Positions 21,635 to 33,527 are shown, numbered from the stretch's first letter. The stretch: DNA of 64,000 nt from Chytridium lagenaria (GCA_025449115.1 JAHLKC010000082.1:1-64000), one strand, 5' to 3'. The notes: generated from the letters alone by a model not told the origin. Program-made: numbers and translations.

Positions 21635-23260
21635 ATGCACGCGGCATCATCACCGTCATCCTCATCGTCAGCAGCGATGCAACGGTTTAGAAGAAGGACG
21701 GACCCCCATCTTTTTCAAAAACGTTTGGCGGTATGCACAAACGTGAAGATGGTGGAACATGATGGAGAAACGGATGGGATGGAAAGAAAGGAGGTTGGGA
21801 AGAGGTGAGCGCTTTTTTTCTTCTTTTTGGTGTTGTTGTTGTTGCTTGTGTTTTTGTTTATGTTGCCATTGTTGCGTGGAAAAGTAACTACCTGGAAACG
21901 CTTTTTTGCAAACCGATGTTGCTTGTGCTTTGTTTGTTTACGTTGCATTGTTGCGTGGAAAAGTAACTACCTGGAAACGCTTTTTGCAAACCGGATGTTG
22001 CTTTCGCTTTGTTTGTTTACGTTGCATTGTTGCGTGGAAAACCCACTACCTTGAAACGGCTTTTGCTAACCGGTCTGAATGTTGTGTTAGGGGGAGCCTG
22101 GAACCTGCCACACTCGAATCCTCTCCAACATGCATCATCCCATCCCTCCCTGTCGAAGTCTACATCAAGATATTCTCTCATCTCCCTCCCCTCCACCTCC
22201 CACTCCTCCTCCGTCTCTCCAAATCCTTCCACGACATTATCGAACACACCCTCTCCCAAACCCTCCCCCCCCATCTCCCAACCCTCAAAGCCCTCTCCAC
22301 CTCCCTCCACCGTCGCATCACGATCGAACAAGACATCCTGACCCGCACCCTCCTCAACCCGTCCCACCTTCCCCGCAGTCAAGACGTGGACGAACTCCGA
22401 AGATACGCGAGACCCAACACAGGACGTGATGGGGATCATGAGTTGTTTATTATCCCTCGCCCCTTGCGCTCCAAGTCAAGCTGACCCCAACACCGTGTAC
22501 TCTGCTCACGTGAATTTCCCAGGTGGCGCCATGCCTCCTCGCATCCTGTGAGGATGATGGTGGGTGTTGCAGCGTTTGGGTTGTTACCCAACGTGACGAC
22601 GACACACACCAGTGTTCAAGAGGATCAATGGAGGCTTGTTCAAGGGTTGATGAATCAACCTGGGTTTAAGCCATGGTTGAAGAAACTCGCGACGGATCCG
22701 CTGACGTTGTCTGAACGAAAGGTTCGGGAGGCGTTGCAACGTGTTGTGAGGGTTGCTAAAGGACGGGTTGGGGAGGGGGTGTTTCGATGGAGGGATGTGT
22801 CGAATGCGTTGACGGTGGATGTGATTGTGGCGATGGGGGGGTTAGGGGAGATGGCGTTTGGGGAGGCCGTGCAGGCTTGGATATCGTTACCCCCGATTGT
22901 GGAGGAGGGTGAAGGAGGTGGATGGAGTTGTCGGTAAAACCCGTCAAGAAGCGAACGGTAGCGTCCCCTACGAGTGATGAGGAAGAGGAATGGGAGAGGG
23001 AGTGTTTTGATGGAGGGTTTTTGGTGAGGACTTTAGCGGAGATGAAGGTGTTGACGAGGAGGGTTGGGATGTCGTGTGGACCTGCGGCGAGGTTTTTGAA
23101 TTTGGTGGTGGGGATGTGTGTGGTTGGGGGACGGGTGAGGCCGTTGAGGAAGGGGGTGGAGAGATTGGAGAAGAGGATTTTGGGGTGTGAGAAGGTGATG
23201 GAGAGGATTAGGGAGAGGAGGAGGGTGGGTTTATTATATACCGCGTCCCCACCACACTAG
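21635..23260 (+). CDS. F-box protein with repeat-bearing intron
   Basis: Exon 1 (21635-21804) encodes a Ser-rich lead ending MERKEVGKR. A GTGAGC donor at 21805 and the TGTGTTAG acceptor at 22089-22090 join in frame to GSLEPATLESS, then the F-box: IPSLPVEVYIKIFSHLPPLH followed by LLLRLSKSFHDII. An in-frame TGA at 22482-22484 interrupts the reading before PQHRVLCSREFPRWRH; a short intron or a base error would explain it. The rest continues through VGVAAFGLLPNV and FRWRDVSNALTVDVIVAMGG, shifts frame near 22920, and ends LLYTASPPH. It is probably an SCF adaptor; no substrate domain is recognised. The coding 3' end lies at the edge of a tandem repeat. Confidence 0.6.
21857..22077. repeat. Three 71-bp tandem repeats within the F-box intron
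   Basis: Three copies of a unit containing GTTGCGTGGAAAAGTAACTA, CTGGAAACGC and TTTTGCAAACCG lie in tandem with about 71-bp spacing. The third copy has diverged (AAACCCACTACCTTGAAACG). All sit inside the intron 21805-22090. Confidence 0.85.
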
Positions 23261-23490
23261 ATGTGTGTCATGTTTGAAGGGTGAAGACTTGAGGAGCGGA
23301 TTTTTGGGGTGTGAGGAGGAGGGTGGGTTTATTTCATACCGCGTCCCAACCACACTAGATGTGTGTCACGTTTGAAGGGTGAAGATTTGAGAGCGGTTTT
23401 GGGGGGTGTGAGAAGGTGATGGAGAGGATTAGGGATAGGAGTAGTTTCAATACTTCATCCCAACCACACTAGATGTGTGTCACGTTTGAA
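23181..23490. repeat. Tandem repeat spanning the F-box gene 3' end
   Basis: Three imperfect copies share CCACACTAGATGTGTGTCA followed by GTTTGAAG, near 23250, 23350 and 23465. The flanking GTGTGAGAAGGTGATGGAGA segment, which is coding in the first copy (from 23187), recurs at about 23406. The unit is roughly 100-125 bp with internal deletions, so the last coding segment has been duplicated into the 3' flank. Confidence 0.75.
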
Positions 23491-24700
23491 GTGAGTTGAG
23501 ACGGGTGATGAAACCGCAATTGCTGTATGTTATTTTATTGTGGTGATGTATGCAAGCTGATTTCATCTTGTTTTTGTGACGTGGTTCTTGGGTTTGTTTT
23601 TTTTTCGTTGTATATTTTTGTTTTTTTGGGTTTTAAAAAAACCTACATACATATTATTGTAATAGATTTTATGGCGGTATATCTTTATTTTGAATACAAC
23701 TCCTAGTCCCAACCAATGTCCCGTTTTGTTTTTTATACTTCTTTGTTAGCATGGTTGTGATGAAATACATCATTAACGCTTCATCTCCCAACAATGACCC
23801 TTGTTTCGTTTCATAAAAGTAGAATACAACATGAATCCACGTTATAATCTTTTTGTCGTGTCGTTGATCTTTACACCCCTTGGTTTCGATTTGCTTTCAA
23901 GCTGACAGAAAAATCATTCAAAGAAAACGTTGGGCCGCGCTGAACGTGTTATTCTAGTTTTTACCATGAGCGCAACTCCCTTTTTTGGGGGGTCATTTGT
24001 ATTATGACGAAACAGCATGTACAAACGTATCCTTTCCACCTCTGCTATGATTCACGCGTTAGGAAACAATTCACCTTAAACCGTCTTCTCGGGAACACCG
24101 CAAACCCTCTTTCCGTTCCTCCCACGTCCCAAAAAAAACACTAAAACCCGCACGACTCAAAATCGCCCCCAAATAAAGAGACAAAAGGCATTCATTATCC
24201 CAGTCTTCACAAACTACCAAAAGAGAAAAAACAAACAAAACTCTGTTTAAAGGCGCTTTAACGGCATTAAACAAACAAAGGGGGGGAACATAAAAAAAAA
24301 GAAAAATCAAGTATAACATGATGACGTAAGTAGGCAAAAAAAAACAAAAAAGTGGGGGGGGAGGCCGCAACATTGCCGAAGGTGGCAAAAGAAAGAGGAG
24401 GATAAAAGGGGATGGTTTGAAAGTGGTTGAAAAAAGGGAAAAAGAAACATCTGACAAAAGGGGGTTGGTTGTAACGCATCCAAACACAGGAATTCCACAA
24501 AAATATGACATCCTACACGTACACCTAAACACGCACAAAACAACCTATCTTTCAAAAAGAAAGGAAAAAAAAAAAGGTCACCCCTTGCCAACGCTGCACA
24601 ATGCAAAAAAAATAGAGAACGAGCAAAAACAACAACTTCCTCCCTCTTCAAAAAATCACTGCATCAGCACCAAAAGCCTAATACAAAGGAAAGTCTGCGT
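23491..24700. other. Intergenic, low complexity
   Basis: About 1.2 kb between the F-box repeat and the RRM gene, with many poly-A/T and poly-G tracts. Open frames are Phe/Pro-rich artefacts. The right part should be the 3' UTR of the RRM gene. No other element is seen. Confidence 0.45.
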
Positions 24701-26502
24701 TTACGCAAACTTGTCAAGCCTGACAACAACATTCCTGCCAGCAAGGTTGAACCCATTCACAACTTGAACAGCACGCTCAGCCTCGTCACGAGTGGCGAAA
24801 CGAACGATACCACAGCCCTTGGAGCGACCAGTACCAGACTCGGAGAGAATGTCCGCGTGAACGGGGTTCAAGCCGTGAGGGCGGAACAAGTCCTTAAGGT
24901 CCTGCCAGCGGTAGAGTAGGGAAGCTAAGATATACACAAACAAACGTAAGAATGCATGCATCAAATTGTCGTAAACAAACAGTTCGTAAAAGATTTCAAC
25001 TCACGTTTCCAACAAACACTTGAGTTCCACCCATCTGCGATCCAGTCTCACCAGCGTACCTGTCCTCACGAACCTCAATCGACCTTCCTTGGAAATCAGT
25101 TCCATTCACAGCCTCAATCGCAGCTGCGGCCTCCTCAGGGGTAGACATAACAATCTGTCCGTACCCACGGCTCCTACCCTGTCCATCCTGAACAACGTCA
25201 GCCCTCTGGACTGATCCGTACTGCCTGAAAAGGTCCTTCAGCTCCTGCCACTGAACAGTGAAGGGGAGGTTGCCGACAAAGAGGACGCGGCCAGCGAGGG
25301 GGGTTCCAGGGGCAACGGGGGCAACGGGGCGGGGGCGCCACCAGCGGCAGGGACAGCGGCAGCGGGGGCACCGACAAAGGTGGCGCCGCCCTGCGGCTGG
25401 TACTCGCTACGGGAAGGGTTGGCACCACGGGGCTGTGAGCAAGTTTTGGTAAGTCGTCGAAAGTGATTGTGAAAGACTCAAATTCTAAGATAAAACATAC
25501 CGCCGGGGCACCTGCACCAACACCACCCTCGAAGTGGGTCCTGTCCTCACGGACCTCGATCCTGCGACCGTTGAGCTCGTATCCGTTGTAAAGAGCTAAA
25601 AAATATGTAACAATTTAGCATCATTTGATAAAGAAAGAAGAGTTAAAAAAACACTACAGATAAATCCTTGAAGTGATAGTAGAGTAAAATCGTTACGCAC
25701 AAACAGCCTTCCTGGCCTCCTCCACGGAGCTCATAACGACGGTACCAAAACCCTTGGAGCGGTTCTGGTGGTCTGTGGGAATATCGGACCTGACAACGTT
25801 TCCAGCCTTGCGGAAAAGGTCCTTAAGGTCCTGCCATCCAACAGAGTAAGGAAGGTTGCCAACGTAGAGAGCACGGGTGTTGAGGTTGGAGGCATCCGTG
25901 GTAGTGCCAGGGAAAGGCACGTTGACAGCGGGGGAGCCGTCAGTCTCGGCTCCTAAAGAAAATGAGTCAGCAAATCGCCCATGGATTAAGAGGAAAAGAC
26001 TGAAAGAGAGGTAGGGGTTAGGGCAATACCGTTGATAGATCCACCGTGGAAAGACTGTCCAGCGTTGACAGCGCGGTCCTCACGAACCTCAATCTTACGG
26101 CCGTGCCACTCGTAGTTGTTGAAGCGGTTAATCGCGATGTTGCCCTCTTCAATAGTGGAGAAAAGGACAGTTCCAAAACCGCGAGACTTGCCGGCAGGGG
26201 TGAGAGCAACATCAGCCCTAACAATAGTACCTTTTACCAGACATAAAAAAATATGTTAGAGAGGATATTATCTAGCATTTAAGTGAACTACGATTTCAAA
26301 AGAATAATTACTGACCAGCCTCCCTAAAGAGGTCCTTAAGGTCCTGCCACATCACGCTGAAGGGGAGCTATTCAAATTGTTAGCAGAAGCAAGATAATTT
26401 TAGACTTCGTATTCAATTCATTGATAATCAAATGATGCAAGTGTTAAAATAACATACGTTCCCCACAAAGAGCTGACGGCCCGCGTTCGAAGTGGTCGAC
26501 AT
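24701..26502 (-). CDS. Four-RRM RNA-binding protein, Gbp2/Hrb1-like
   Basis: A nucleic-acid-binding protein made of four RNA recognition motifs, each with the WQDLKDLFR signature seen in Gbp2/Hrb1-type mRNA export and SR-like factors. The start at 26502 gives [15 protein letters not shown], and RRM1 continues [20 protein letters not shown]2 is [23 protein letters not shown]3 is [20 protein letters not shown] with [15 protein letters not shown]4 contains [14 protein letters not shown] and ends VVVRLDKFA. RRMs 1-3 close with the same IEVREDR linker, followed by Gly/Ala/Pro-rich spacers. Six or so short introns interrupt the domains. Codon use is strongly biased and frames are largely clean, which suggests high expression. 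One Gly/Pro-rich linker near 25260-25430 shows a frame change. Confidence 0.85.
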
Positions 26503-27915
26503 TTTTGCTCACGTCTGCCAATACATATGGATATCGTAAGAACTCGCAAACGAACAAGCTATTAAGTACTCACATTGACAGCAAAAAAAGGTAAAGATTC
26601 CAAAGAAAGACTCCGGAAGAAGAAGAGCGATAGACCCGAGTTTCAAACGACCTCAAAAACGACTCAACAGCTGCACACGATCTCAAACAAAAGCGCCACC
26701 GACACCAAACAAAACAGTAGAGAAGGCCGACGACGTTACAACCCTGAACAGAGCGAGCGTCAAGCTGGTTAAATGATCGGTAAAAAAAATTCCGAGCGTT
26801 CGGCATCCAAGGACCGATTGCCATCCTTTGAACCCCAGGTGGCAGCCCTTATATCCTCCCAAGCTCGTACGCTTCTGACAGAGCATTCTTTGAGTGCGAG
26901 GATGTCAGCAGGTACAGATCCATGACGAATCTGCATGCATGCATGCATTCCACTTGTTAAGCGCTTGTCCGGTAATTTCATTCAATCCTTTCAAACAAAA
27001 AAGCCTCTATCCAGCCTATCCGCCATCACATCAAGCAGTCCATTCCGACGTTCCGTAGCAGCACACGCCGACCGCATCACCCTCGGACGCACGGCAGACC
27101 CTCCTCCCCGTCAAGTTGAGCAGTAGAAACACCCACCTCAACACCAACGACTGAGAGATGAAAAATTCTTTTTTTGCGACCGAGGGTCCTGTTTTTTTTT
27201 TTTTTACTTTCTCCCTTTCCAATGTAGAGCCAATAAGAAGGACTGGAAAGAGAGTTGGGCGTGTCATGGAACGGCGTCGTTGTTGCCCAGCTGCTGCTGC
27301 TGCTACTACTGCTGCCCTGTTGGAGTAGTGCTTCGGTATGCTGGATGCCTGATGTAGGTTTGAAAGGAGATCCGTTATCAGCAAAACTTGATCCCGTAGT
27401 TGCAGTCTCATACAACTGTTGGATAGTGAGTGAGTTAGTGAATGAGTTAGGTAATGAGTTAGTGAATAAGTGAGTGAGTGAGTGATGGTGTGTGGTTTGC
27501 TGTGAGAACGGATTTCGGTAGTAGTTGTGAAGGTGGGTGTGCAAGAAATGTCTTTTGGTACGAGTATGCTGGTTTAAACAGCGTTAACAATAAAGGAGCG
27601 GAAAATAATCATGTAGAGACTTTTAATCTAAGCTCTAATATACATGGGCGAACCATGGCCTCGTTATCTTTTATTTTTTTCCGCTTCAAGCACAATCGCA
27701 CCGTAAGAGCAGATTACCACAGCACTTTATAATAATGAATCCTCATCGAGTGCAGACATCATCCGTCATCTATGTGAGGAATAATTCATATGCATCATTA
27801 GAACACGCCGGCGTCCAGGAAGTCATTGTAATGGTCGGAGTGTCTGTCGGACTTTCCGGTTGGTGACAAACGACAAAGACCAAAAACATCAGAAAAACAT
27901 CACTGAAACAACAAC
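26503..27915. other. Intergenic, including tandem GTGA-type repeats
   Basis: About 1.4 kb between the RRM gene and the divergent mannosyltransferase. It contains a CTG/CTA-type triplet run near 27287-27315, and a GAGTTAGTGAAT / GTGA tandem repeat at about 27425-27485. Minus-strand open frames at 27031-27544 are low-complexity (Ser or Ala runs from the triplets) and not supported as genes. A palindromic TGCATGCATGCATGCA lies at about 26932-26947. Confidence 0.4.
27425..27485. repeat. GAGTTAGTGAAT/GTGA tandem repeat
   Basis: About 60 bp of short tandem units ending in an uninterrupted GTGA tetranucleotide run, in non-coding DNA. Confidence 0.7.
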
Positions 27916-29538
27916 ATGGCCATAATGTTGCAAAAAAAGCGAGTCCGCAGCAACCTCGTCACTATCGCAGCCCTCGTCATCGTCATATGTTTGATTCAGT
28001 TTTTGGCTACGCCGGAAACATGAATCCGTCGGCCATTCGGTTTCGGTTGATTCAGGTAAACTCATCATTGCACCCGTCAGGGTCATTGCTGATATGCATT
28101 ATCAGGGACTGTACAGCGAATCGGACGGATCACAACCACAGCGCAGTCGCTATGCATACGATCGGATGAGTTGTTGTCATCAGAACTAGAGGACGGCAAA
28201 ATTCGGGAGCTTTCAGCCAATCTTCAGGTCTATTCGGCGTTGACACAAGAGTATTATTCGAGGAGGTTATGGTTTTCAACAAAAGACAGTACGTAATAAC
28301 GTGTAGTGAAGATTATAACTAGGCTCTAGACTGGCTTGAAGACTCAGATTGCACGTATGGAGCGGCGGTTGTTTCCGTGGCTTAACCAGAACGTCACAAT
28401 GCACACTCTTCCAAAGACGTTTCGTGGGAGAGGTATTGTGATTGCGGCAGGCTTTTGGCAGCTTAGGAGTGCATATGTTACTATTAAGAGTATCCGTGAA
28501 GCTCTAGGTTCGTCGTGTTTTACTTGAAGCATATGTACTAACGCCAGGTCTTCTAGGCTCAAGTTTACCCATCGAGATATTTTACAATGGCGACGAAGAA
28601 CTTCCTGAACAGTCCGCCGATGAGCTTCTCAAGTTCCCATTCGTAAAACTTATCAACCTTGCCACATACATTGACACCCACGTTACCTCTAGTTGGGGAG
28701 TGAAACCGTTTGCCCTCCTCTTCTCGTCATTCAAAGAATCCATTATCATTGACGCTGACAGTATGTTTCTACGAGATCCTGAAGAATTGTTTTCCTTCAG
28801 TGGATATGCCCGGACTGGGAGTCTATTGTTCCGGGATCGCACAGTATCTGGCTCGACTGTGGAGGGAAAGAATTGGATTGGGAAAATACTTACTCAACCT
28901 TCTGCGTACGCATTGAAACACAATCGAATCTATACGGGCGATTCGATACATGAGGGGGAAAGTGGGGTGGTGGTTATGCATAAAGGGAAGAAGGCAAATT
29001 TTGATGCCCTCGTGTTGACGGCTTTGATGAATTCTGTCGCGCATAGGAATGAACTATGGCAGATTTTTTACGGTATGTGATGAGCTTTTTTTATTATTGG
29101 CCATCGTTTTTAGACTGTGCTAACGAAGTTACAGGTGACAAAGAAAGTTGGTGGCTGGCCCACGAACTTATGCACGCCCCTTACCACCTCGCTAATGGCG
29201 GAGGCGGTGCTATTGGCTACACAGCCTTTGAAAACAACTCCACCTACGTCTGCGGCGGTCTTCTCCACGTTGACGAAGCTTGGCGACCCTTCTGGTTCAA
29301 CGGCGGTGTGATCGCTAACAAACATTTTGAAGATGGAAAACAAGTTCTTATTAATTACACACATTGGATGACGGATCCGGATTACAAGGACGTTCAGTGG
29401 ATTTGGGAGGAGAAGGATAAACCGTTTTGTATGAAAGAAAGGCAGGGAAGGGAAGTGTATGGGTTGACGGAGGGGCAGATGGGTATTGCGGAGGGGTTAG
29501 TTAGGGCATGGGAGGGGGCGACACATATCCATGTTTGA
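27916..29538 (+). CDS. Golgi alpha-1,3-mannosyltransferase, MNN1/GT71 family
   Basis: A type II Golgi membrane enzyme that adds alpha-1,3-mannose to N- or O-glycans. The start MAIMLQKKRVRSNLV leads straight into one signal anchor (TIAALVIVICLIQFL). A one-base shift near 28018 and an intron (about 28056-28126) lead to RSDELLSSELEDGKIRELS. Two further introns follow (28289-28322 and about 28507-28557). The catalytic domain has GRGIVIAAGFWQLRSAYV, the DxD motif in ESIIIDADSMFLRDP, EGESGVVVMHKGK, and KESWWLAHELM with WFNGGVIANKH near the end. Length and block order match GT71. It lies head to head with the RRM gene. Confidence 0.85.
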
Positions 29539-30117
29539 GGACAACGGAGGAGCTCGATGAAGGATTTTGTCCATGGCTTCCACGTGTATGGGGGACCTGG
29601 GAACGTGATCACTAATATATGGCGTGATTGTATTTTATTTTTTTAATGTTTCTTCTTTGTGGGTCTTTACGCAAAAGAACTTAATGTTTATGACTCACCC
29701 ACTCTTTCCATACCAAGAGACTTATTGCCAGTGGCCAGAACAAAAGCTGTAGAGCTTAAATAATGCTTAACAATAAATGCATAGATTAAAAAATAGCGTG
29801 ACCTGTGTATCTTATCTAGCGTTATGTTAACATGACCATGTCCCATACTTGTAATTGTGGGCGAAATGAGCTTGATTAAGTATCCCTCTTACATACCTTC
29901 ACTGGCCATGCGATCAAACCATAAACACAACGTCTCATAATCCATCCAACTTTGCTTTTCATCTTCTGCGCAGAAATAACACGCTTACATGTATCAGCAG
30001 TACAGATACCAACAGATATGACGGTTTCCCTTAGAAACATAACGCGCTCCCGTCTTAAATAATTTAAATTGTTGCTCAGATAACGTTATAGAAGCTAAGA
30101 GTTGTATGAATAGATCA
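29539..30117. other. Intergenic
   Basis: AT-rich DNA downstream of the mannosyltransferase. No convincing coding or RNA signal. Confidence 0.4.
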
Positions 30118-30552
30118 TTACGTCAACGTATGAGATACGAGGCTTATCGACCATATCCTTGATCGATCGTCGAAAACCCCGGGGCCCTTCACCCTAGCAT
30201 CATCAATATAGTTGGCCAACTCGAACCTCAAACCGTTCCTATATCGCAAAAGTCCTTTGCCCAAATCAAAGTCACCGGCATGCTCGGCTGGGCCGTGTGA
30301 TGTGACGACACTGACGATAAATGATAAAGCTCCAATCCGGTTCAAGTCCTCAACGAAATTGATTGGGGGCTCAGGGATCTTGTCTAGGTCTGCGGCGTGA
30401 TTCGAGGATGGGACCCTATATTTTGAGACCCAGGTAAGATAGACACGTTCGTATATATTTCTGTGGGGTCTCAAAGGTTTTCTCTCTTCACTTGCGATCA
30501 TCAACGGACGCCTTTGACTTATTAGATACAGCATCACTGGAAGCATTTTCAA
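30118..30552 (-). CDS. Hypothetical protein, about 144 residues
   Basis: A single open frame from ATG at 30552 with a mixed, protein-like composition (NFVEDLNRIGALSFIVSVVT, RFELANYIDDARVKGPGVFD). The N-terminus is mildly hydrophobic (MLPVMLYLI). No family is recognised. It is divergent, 29 bp away from the start of the next plus-strand gene, so part of it may instead be that gene's upstream region. Confidence 0.35.
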   Translation of the reverse strand: MKMLPVMLYLISQRRPLMIASEERKPLRPHRNIYERVYLTWVSKYRVPSSNHAADLDKIPEPPINFVEDLNRIGALSFIVSVVTSHGPAEHAGDFDLGKGLLRYRNGLRFELANYIDDARVKGPGVFDDRSRIWSISLVSHTLT

Positions 30553-30581
30553 ACTGTTTAGACGTCTTTTAACTCTTTATC

Positions 30582-32157
30582 ATGGAAGGTAAGCCAGTGC
30601 AACTTCTTTCGTAGTTCCTGAGCCTCGCAGCTAATGTTGTCTAAAGCAGCTTTCGAAAGTGTCGGGGATCTCGGGGACTTGATCTTTAACTCCAGCTATG
30701 AAACTTCCCAAGATTCCAACGATGCACTATTCAACAGCGTGGAATTAGCGGACCAATATTTCTTCCCAACCCGTCACGCCTTCTCCAACGAGAGCACCTC
30801 CACCTCTCCTCTGATAGGCTCGATTACTCCCGGAAGTCTCGCTGCCATGTCAGATAGCAAGAACTCCCCAATGTCGCTTGGTAGAGCAATGGACGATACA
30901 AACTCGGTCCACGACCTCCCAGACTTCACCAGAGACGCCAACCTTTCCGCCTTGTTCGATTTCAACTTGGGGAAGCCGAACCAAGGCTCTCCCGACATCA
31001 CCGATAATCCTATATCGGGGCTCCGCAGACTCAATGACGGGAATTCGTGGCTGAATCACGCACCAACGTTGTTGCTCACAGGCTCTGAAGGGACCATGCA
31101 CGACGTGTTGATTCCTGGGACTGAATCCGCAGAAAGTTTTTTGGAGGCTCTTGGAACTGCCTCAAATACGATGGATTTCTTTCACTCAAGTGTCGCGTCA
31201 TCGCTTCATGGTCTTTTGCCGCCCATGTTGGAGGGAGAGGGTTTAGACGCGGCGCTTCCAGCTTTGGGCGGTCCCCACCTTCGAGCCAAATCCTCTCCTT
31301 CCGCCCTCTCGTCTTCTCTTTTCCATCATACTCCGCCTACGTCGCCGACAAAGACTAACCCGCAAAAGAGACATCACAGTTTGATCAACTCCTCAACCGT
31401 GTCACCCACATTCCCGTTGAAAAGTTTCGCGATGCCAGGGAGTGCGGATCCTATGAACCTTACCAACTTTCAACGGGACAATGTGTCGCTGTCAGGAAAC
31501 ATTCCTCCTAATATCCAAAATCTTGGGCTTCCTCCGTCCAACATGGGCATGCAAGGGTTCACATATACTCCACCTATGTTCGCAAATCACCAGCTCTACA
31601 TGCCCTATAATCAAGCACCAAATCAGCAACATGCGGTCCCTTCCCCCATGACCCAAACTCCGTCTCCTTCTCCTCCAACACTGACCTCCATCCCTTCAAA
31701 GCCGAATTCACACATAACGTTACCGTATCAACACAACAGGTCTCACACAAGTGCACCTTCGCAACCTTCCTCGGCCGCTTTGAAGAAATCATCAACCGTA
31801 AAACCCAAACCGCGCAAGCCATCCTCTATCAGCCGTTCTCCGCCCACTTTATCCGGATCCCTTGCGCCCAAATCATCTGCAAAGCGGGCAGACTCCCGAA
31901 AGTCTACTAAATTTTACACCGACTCATCAAACTACTCTTACTCCGTCAGTTGCAATTCACTTGGGATACCACGCGCATCTGTTGGTATGGATGAGCTTAT
32001 CAAGCAGAACAATACCTTGAGAGCGCAGGTCGCCGCTGCCAAGGCTGTGAGGGACAGGGAGGAGGCAGAGAGTGGGGAGATGTTGGAGACGTTGAATCGG
32101 CTGATGGGGATTGGGAATATGGGTGGAGGAAGAAGAAGTATGAATCCAGGAAACTGA
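30582..32157 (+). CDS. Ser/Pro-rich protein with short C-terminal coiled coil
   Basis: Seven bases of coding exon 1 (ATGGAAG at 30582) splice over a 61-bp intron (30589-30649) to give MEAFESVGDLGDLIFN; this start is preferred to the ATG at 30634, which lies inside the intron. About 500 residues are read in one clean frame: acidic N-terminus, long Ser/Pro/Asn-rich disordered middle, basic Ser/Lys/Pro segment (KPKPRKPSSISRSPP), and a terminal coiled coil (MDELIKQNNTLRAQVAAAKA). The layout resembles fungal transcription regulators with a leucine-zipper-like end, but the basic DNA-contact region of a bZIP is not apparent. Function unknown. Confidence 0.7.
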
Positions 32158-33527
32158 TCTGTCCTTTTTTCTGGCGCGTTTTCATGTTGCCGCTTCACTT
32201 TGCTACTTTTTATAATGGTTTTTCATATAAGGCAAATGTTTGCAGACGTGCTGATACCATAAGCAATACAAATATATAGCGCTAGTTTAAATGCTTTCCT
32301 AATAATCTTATGCCGCGAGCCTAAGAACGGTATAATAAACCTTTGCTACCTTCCGTACGCGAGGCTAGCCTGTTCGCCTCGACATCCAAGTCAGGAATAT
32401 TCTACTTTATTCATCATTTTAAGAAAAACACGTAGGGAGAGCCTGTTTAATACACAATATGAACACCAACAGCGTTTAAATTGATTTTAAATTGATTAAC
32501 ATTATAAAATAAACAAGGAAATCAATAAAAAAGGAGTTTTATTTCATGTATAAACTGGTTTTGGAAGTGGTAAGGAAACAAACTAAAAAAAAAAAGGAAA
32601 CGAAAGAATTCGATGAAAACTAGGGCTAAAAAAAGAAAACGAAAAAGAAAAAAATGGAAAAAAAAGCAGAAAATGCTTACTTCAACCGAATACGTATTTT
32701 TGTGCCGTAAGCTAGCCATCGGCCTTACAAATAATGTACTTCTTCACAGTCCACGCGGAAAGGTTTCGTTGCGTGAAGGATTCAGGTGTATATTCTACCC
32801 ACCCATCGTTAGGGGGGTACCTTAGGAAAGCTTGGAAGGTACGGGCGTGTGGTTATATCTAGTTTTTATAGAAGAAAACTCCATCTGACTTTTGATATTT
32901 GTTGTGCATGATTTTATCCGGTATTAAAAAGATAAAGACGTAAACAAGGACACTAAACCAGAAGATGATCCAGTAAGGGCTGGAATTATTTTTGACTGCA
33001 GCTGATGGTAGGGTTATTATTCTTAACATGGAACCCATGTTGTTGAAGTACCTGTAGATCCAGATCTTGTTGATACAAGCCCATTTTGTAGGGGGTTGCA
33101 CCAGCAGTTGGCGGGGCTTGAAGCAAAAGAAAAAAAAAGCTTGTTCTGAGGCAACTTACAGAGAGACCGTCAACCGATCCGTCATCCGCAGTCTAGCAAA
33201 CTGCTTGCTCTATCTTTTATACGCCAGCGCAAGTCAGAGGAAGGGAGATTCGCTATCCTCTTTCTGCGCCTGTAAAGTACCCTCGCTACACTCTCACATA
33301 TTCATGGGCTACTTTGCTTTTTGTGTCGGAGGAAGCCACGTTGGAAGGGACGTTGATTGAAAACACCGTCATCACCTCACCAGCATCAGCATCAAGCTGA
33401 TATCGCACGTTTCTTAGAAGGAACTTAAAACGTCTCCCAGCCTTCACTCATTCGTATTTATTTTACAAGCCGACATCCTCCACTCTCAACTCACTCGTGC
33501 AAAACCTTTTAACTCAACACGCTTCCA
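32158..33527. other. Mostly non-coding interval with possible small ORF
   Basis: About 1.4 kb with poly-A-rich segments (32587-32680). The last 150 bp before 33528 are CA/TC-rich and look like the 5' UTR of the next gene. The only credible coding candidate is the small membrane ORF at 32859-33101, listed separately. Confidence 0.4.
32859..33101 (-). CDS. Possible small membrane protein
   Basis: An 80-residue frame with one strong hydrophobic segment (YWIIFWFSVLVYVFIFLIP) preceded by an amphipathic stretch and followed by a Lys/Tyr-rich tail (KIMHNKYQKSDGVFFYKN). It might be a stand-alone microprotein or the last exon of a longer one; the upstream sequence gives no clear exon. No family recognised. 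Confidence 0.25.
   Translation of the reverse strand: MQPPTKWACINKIWIYRYFNNMGSMLRIITLPSAAVKNNSSPYWIIFWFSVLVYVFIFLIPDKIMHNKYQKSDGVFFYKN

Noticed and set aside
24071..24651. Phe/Pro/Leu-rich minus-strand open frames as a membrane protein
   Set aside because: They arise from A/G homopolymers on the plus strand; composition is extreme and no helix spacing or motif is seen.
27031..27544. Ser-run/Ala-run minus-strand open frames between the RRM and mannosyltransferase genes
   Set aside because: The runs come from a short CTG/CTA triplet repeat read in two frames, and the rest shows no family resemblance.
30335..30355. GGTTCAAGTCC as a tRNA B-box
   Set aside because: No T-stem pairing around it and no A-box or acceptor stem upstream, so no tRNA.
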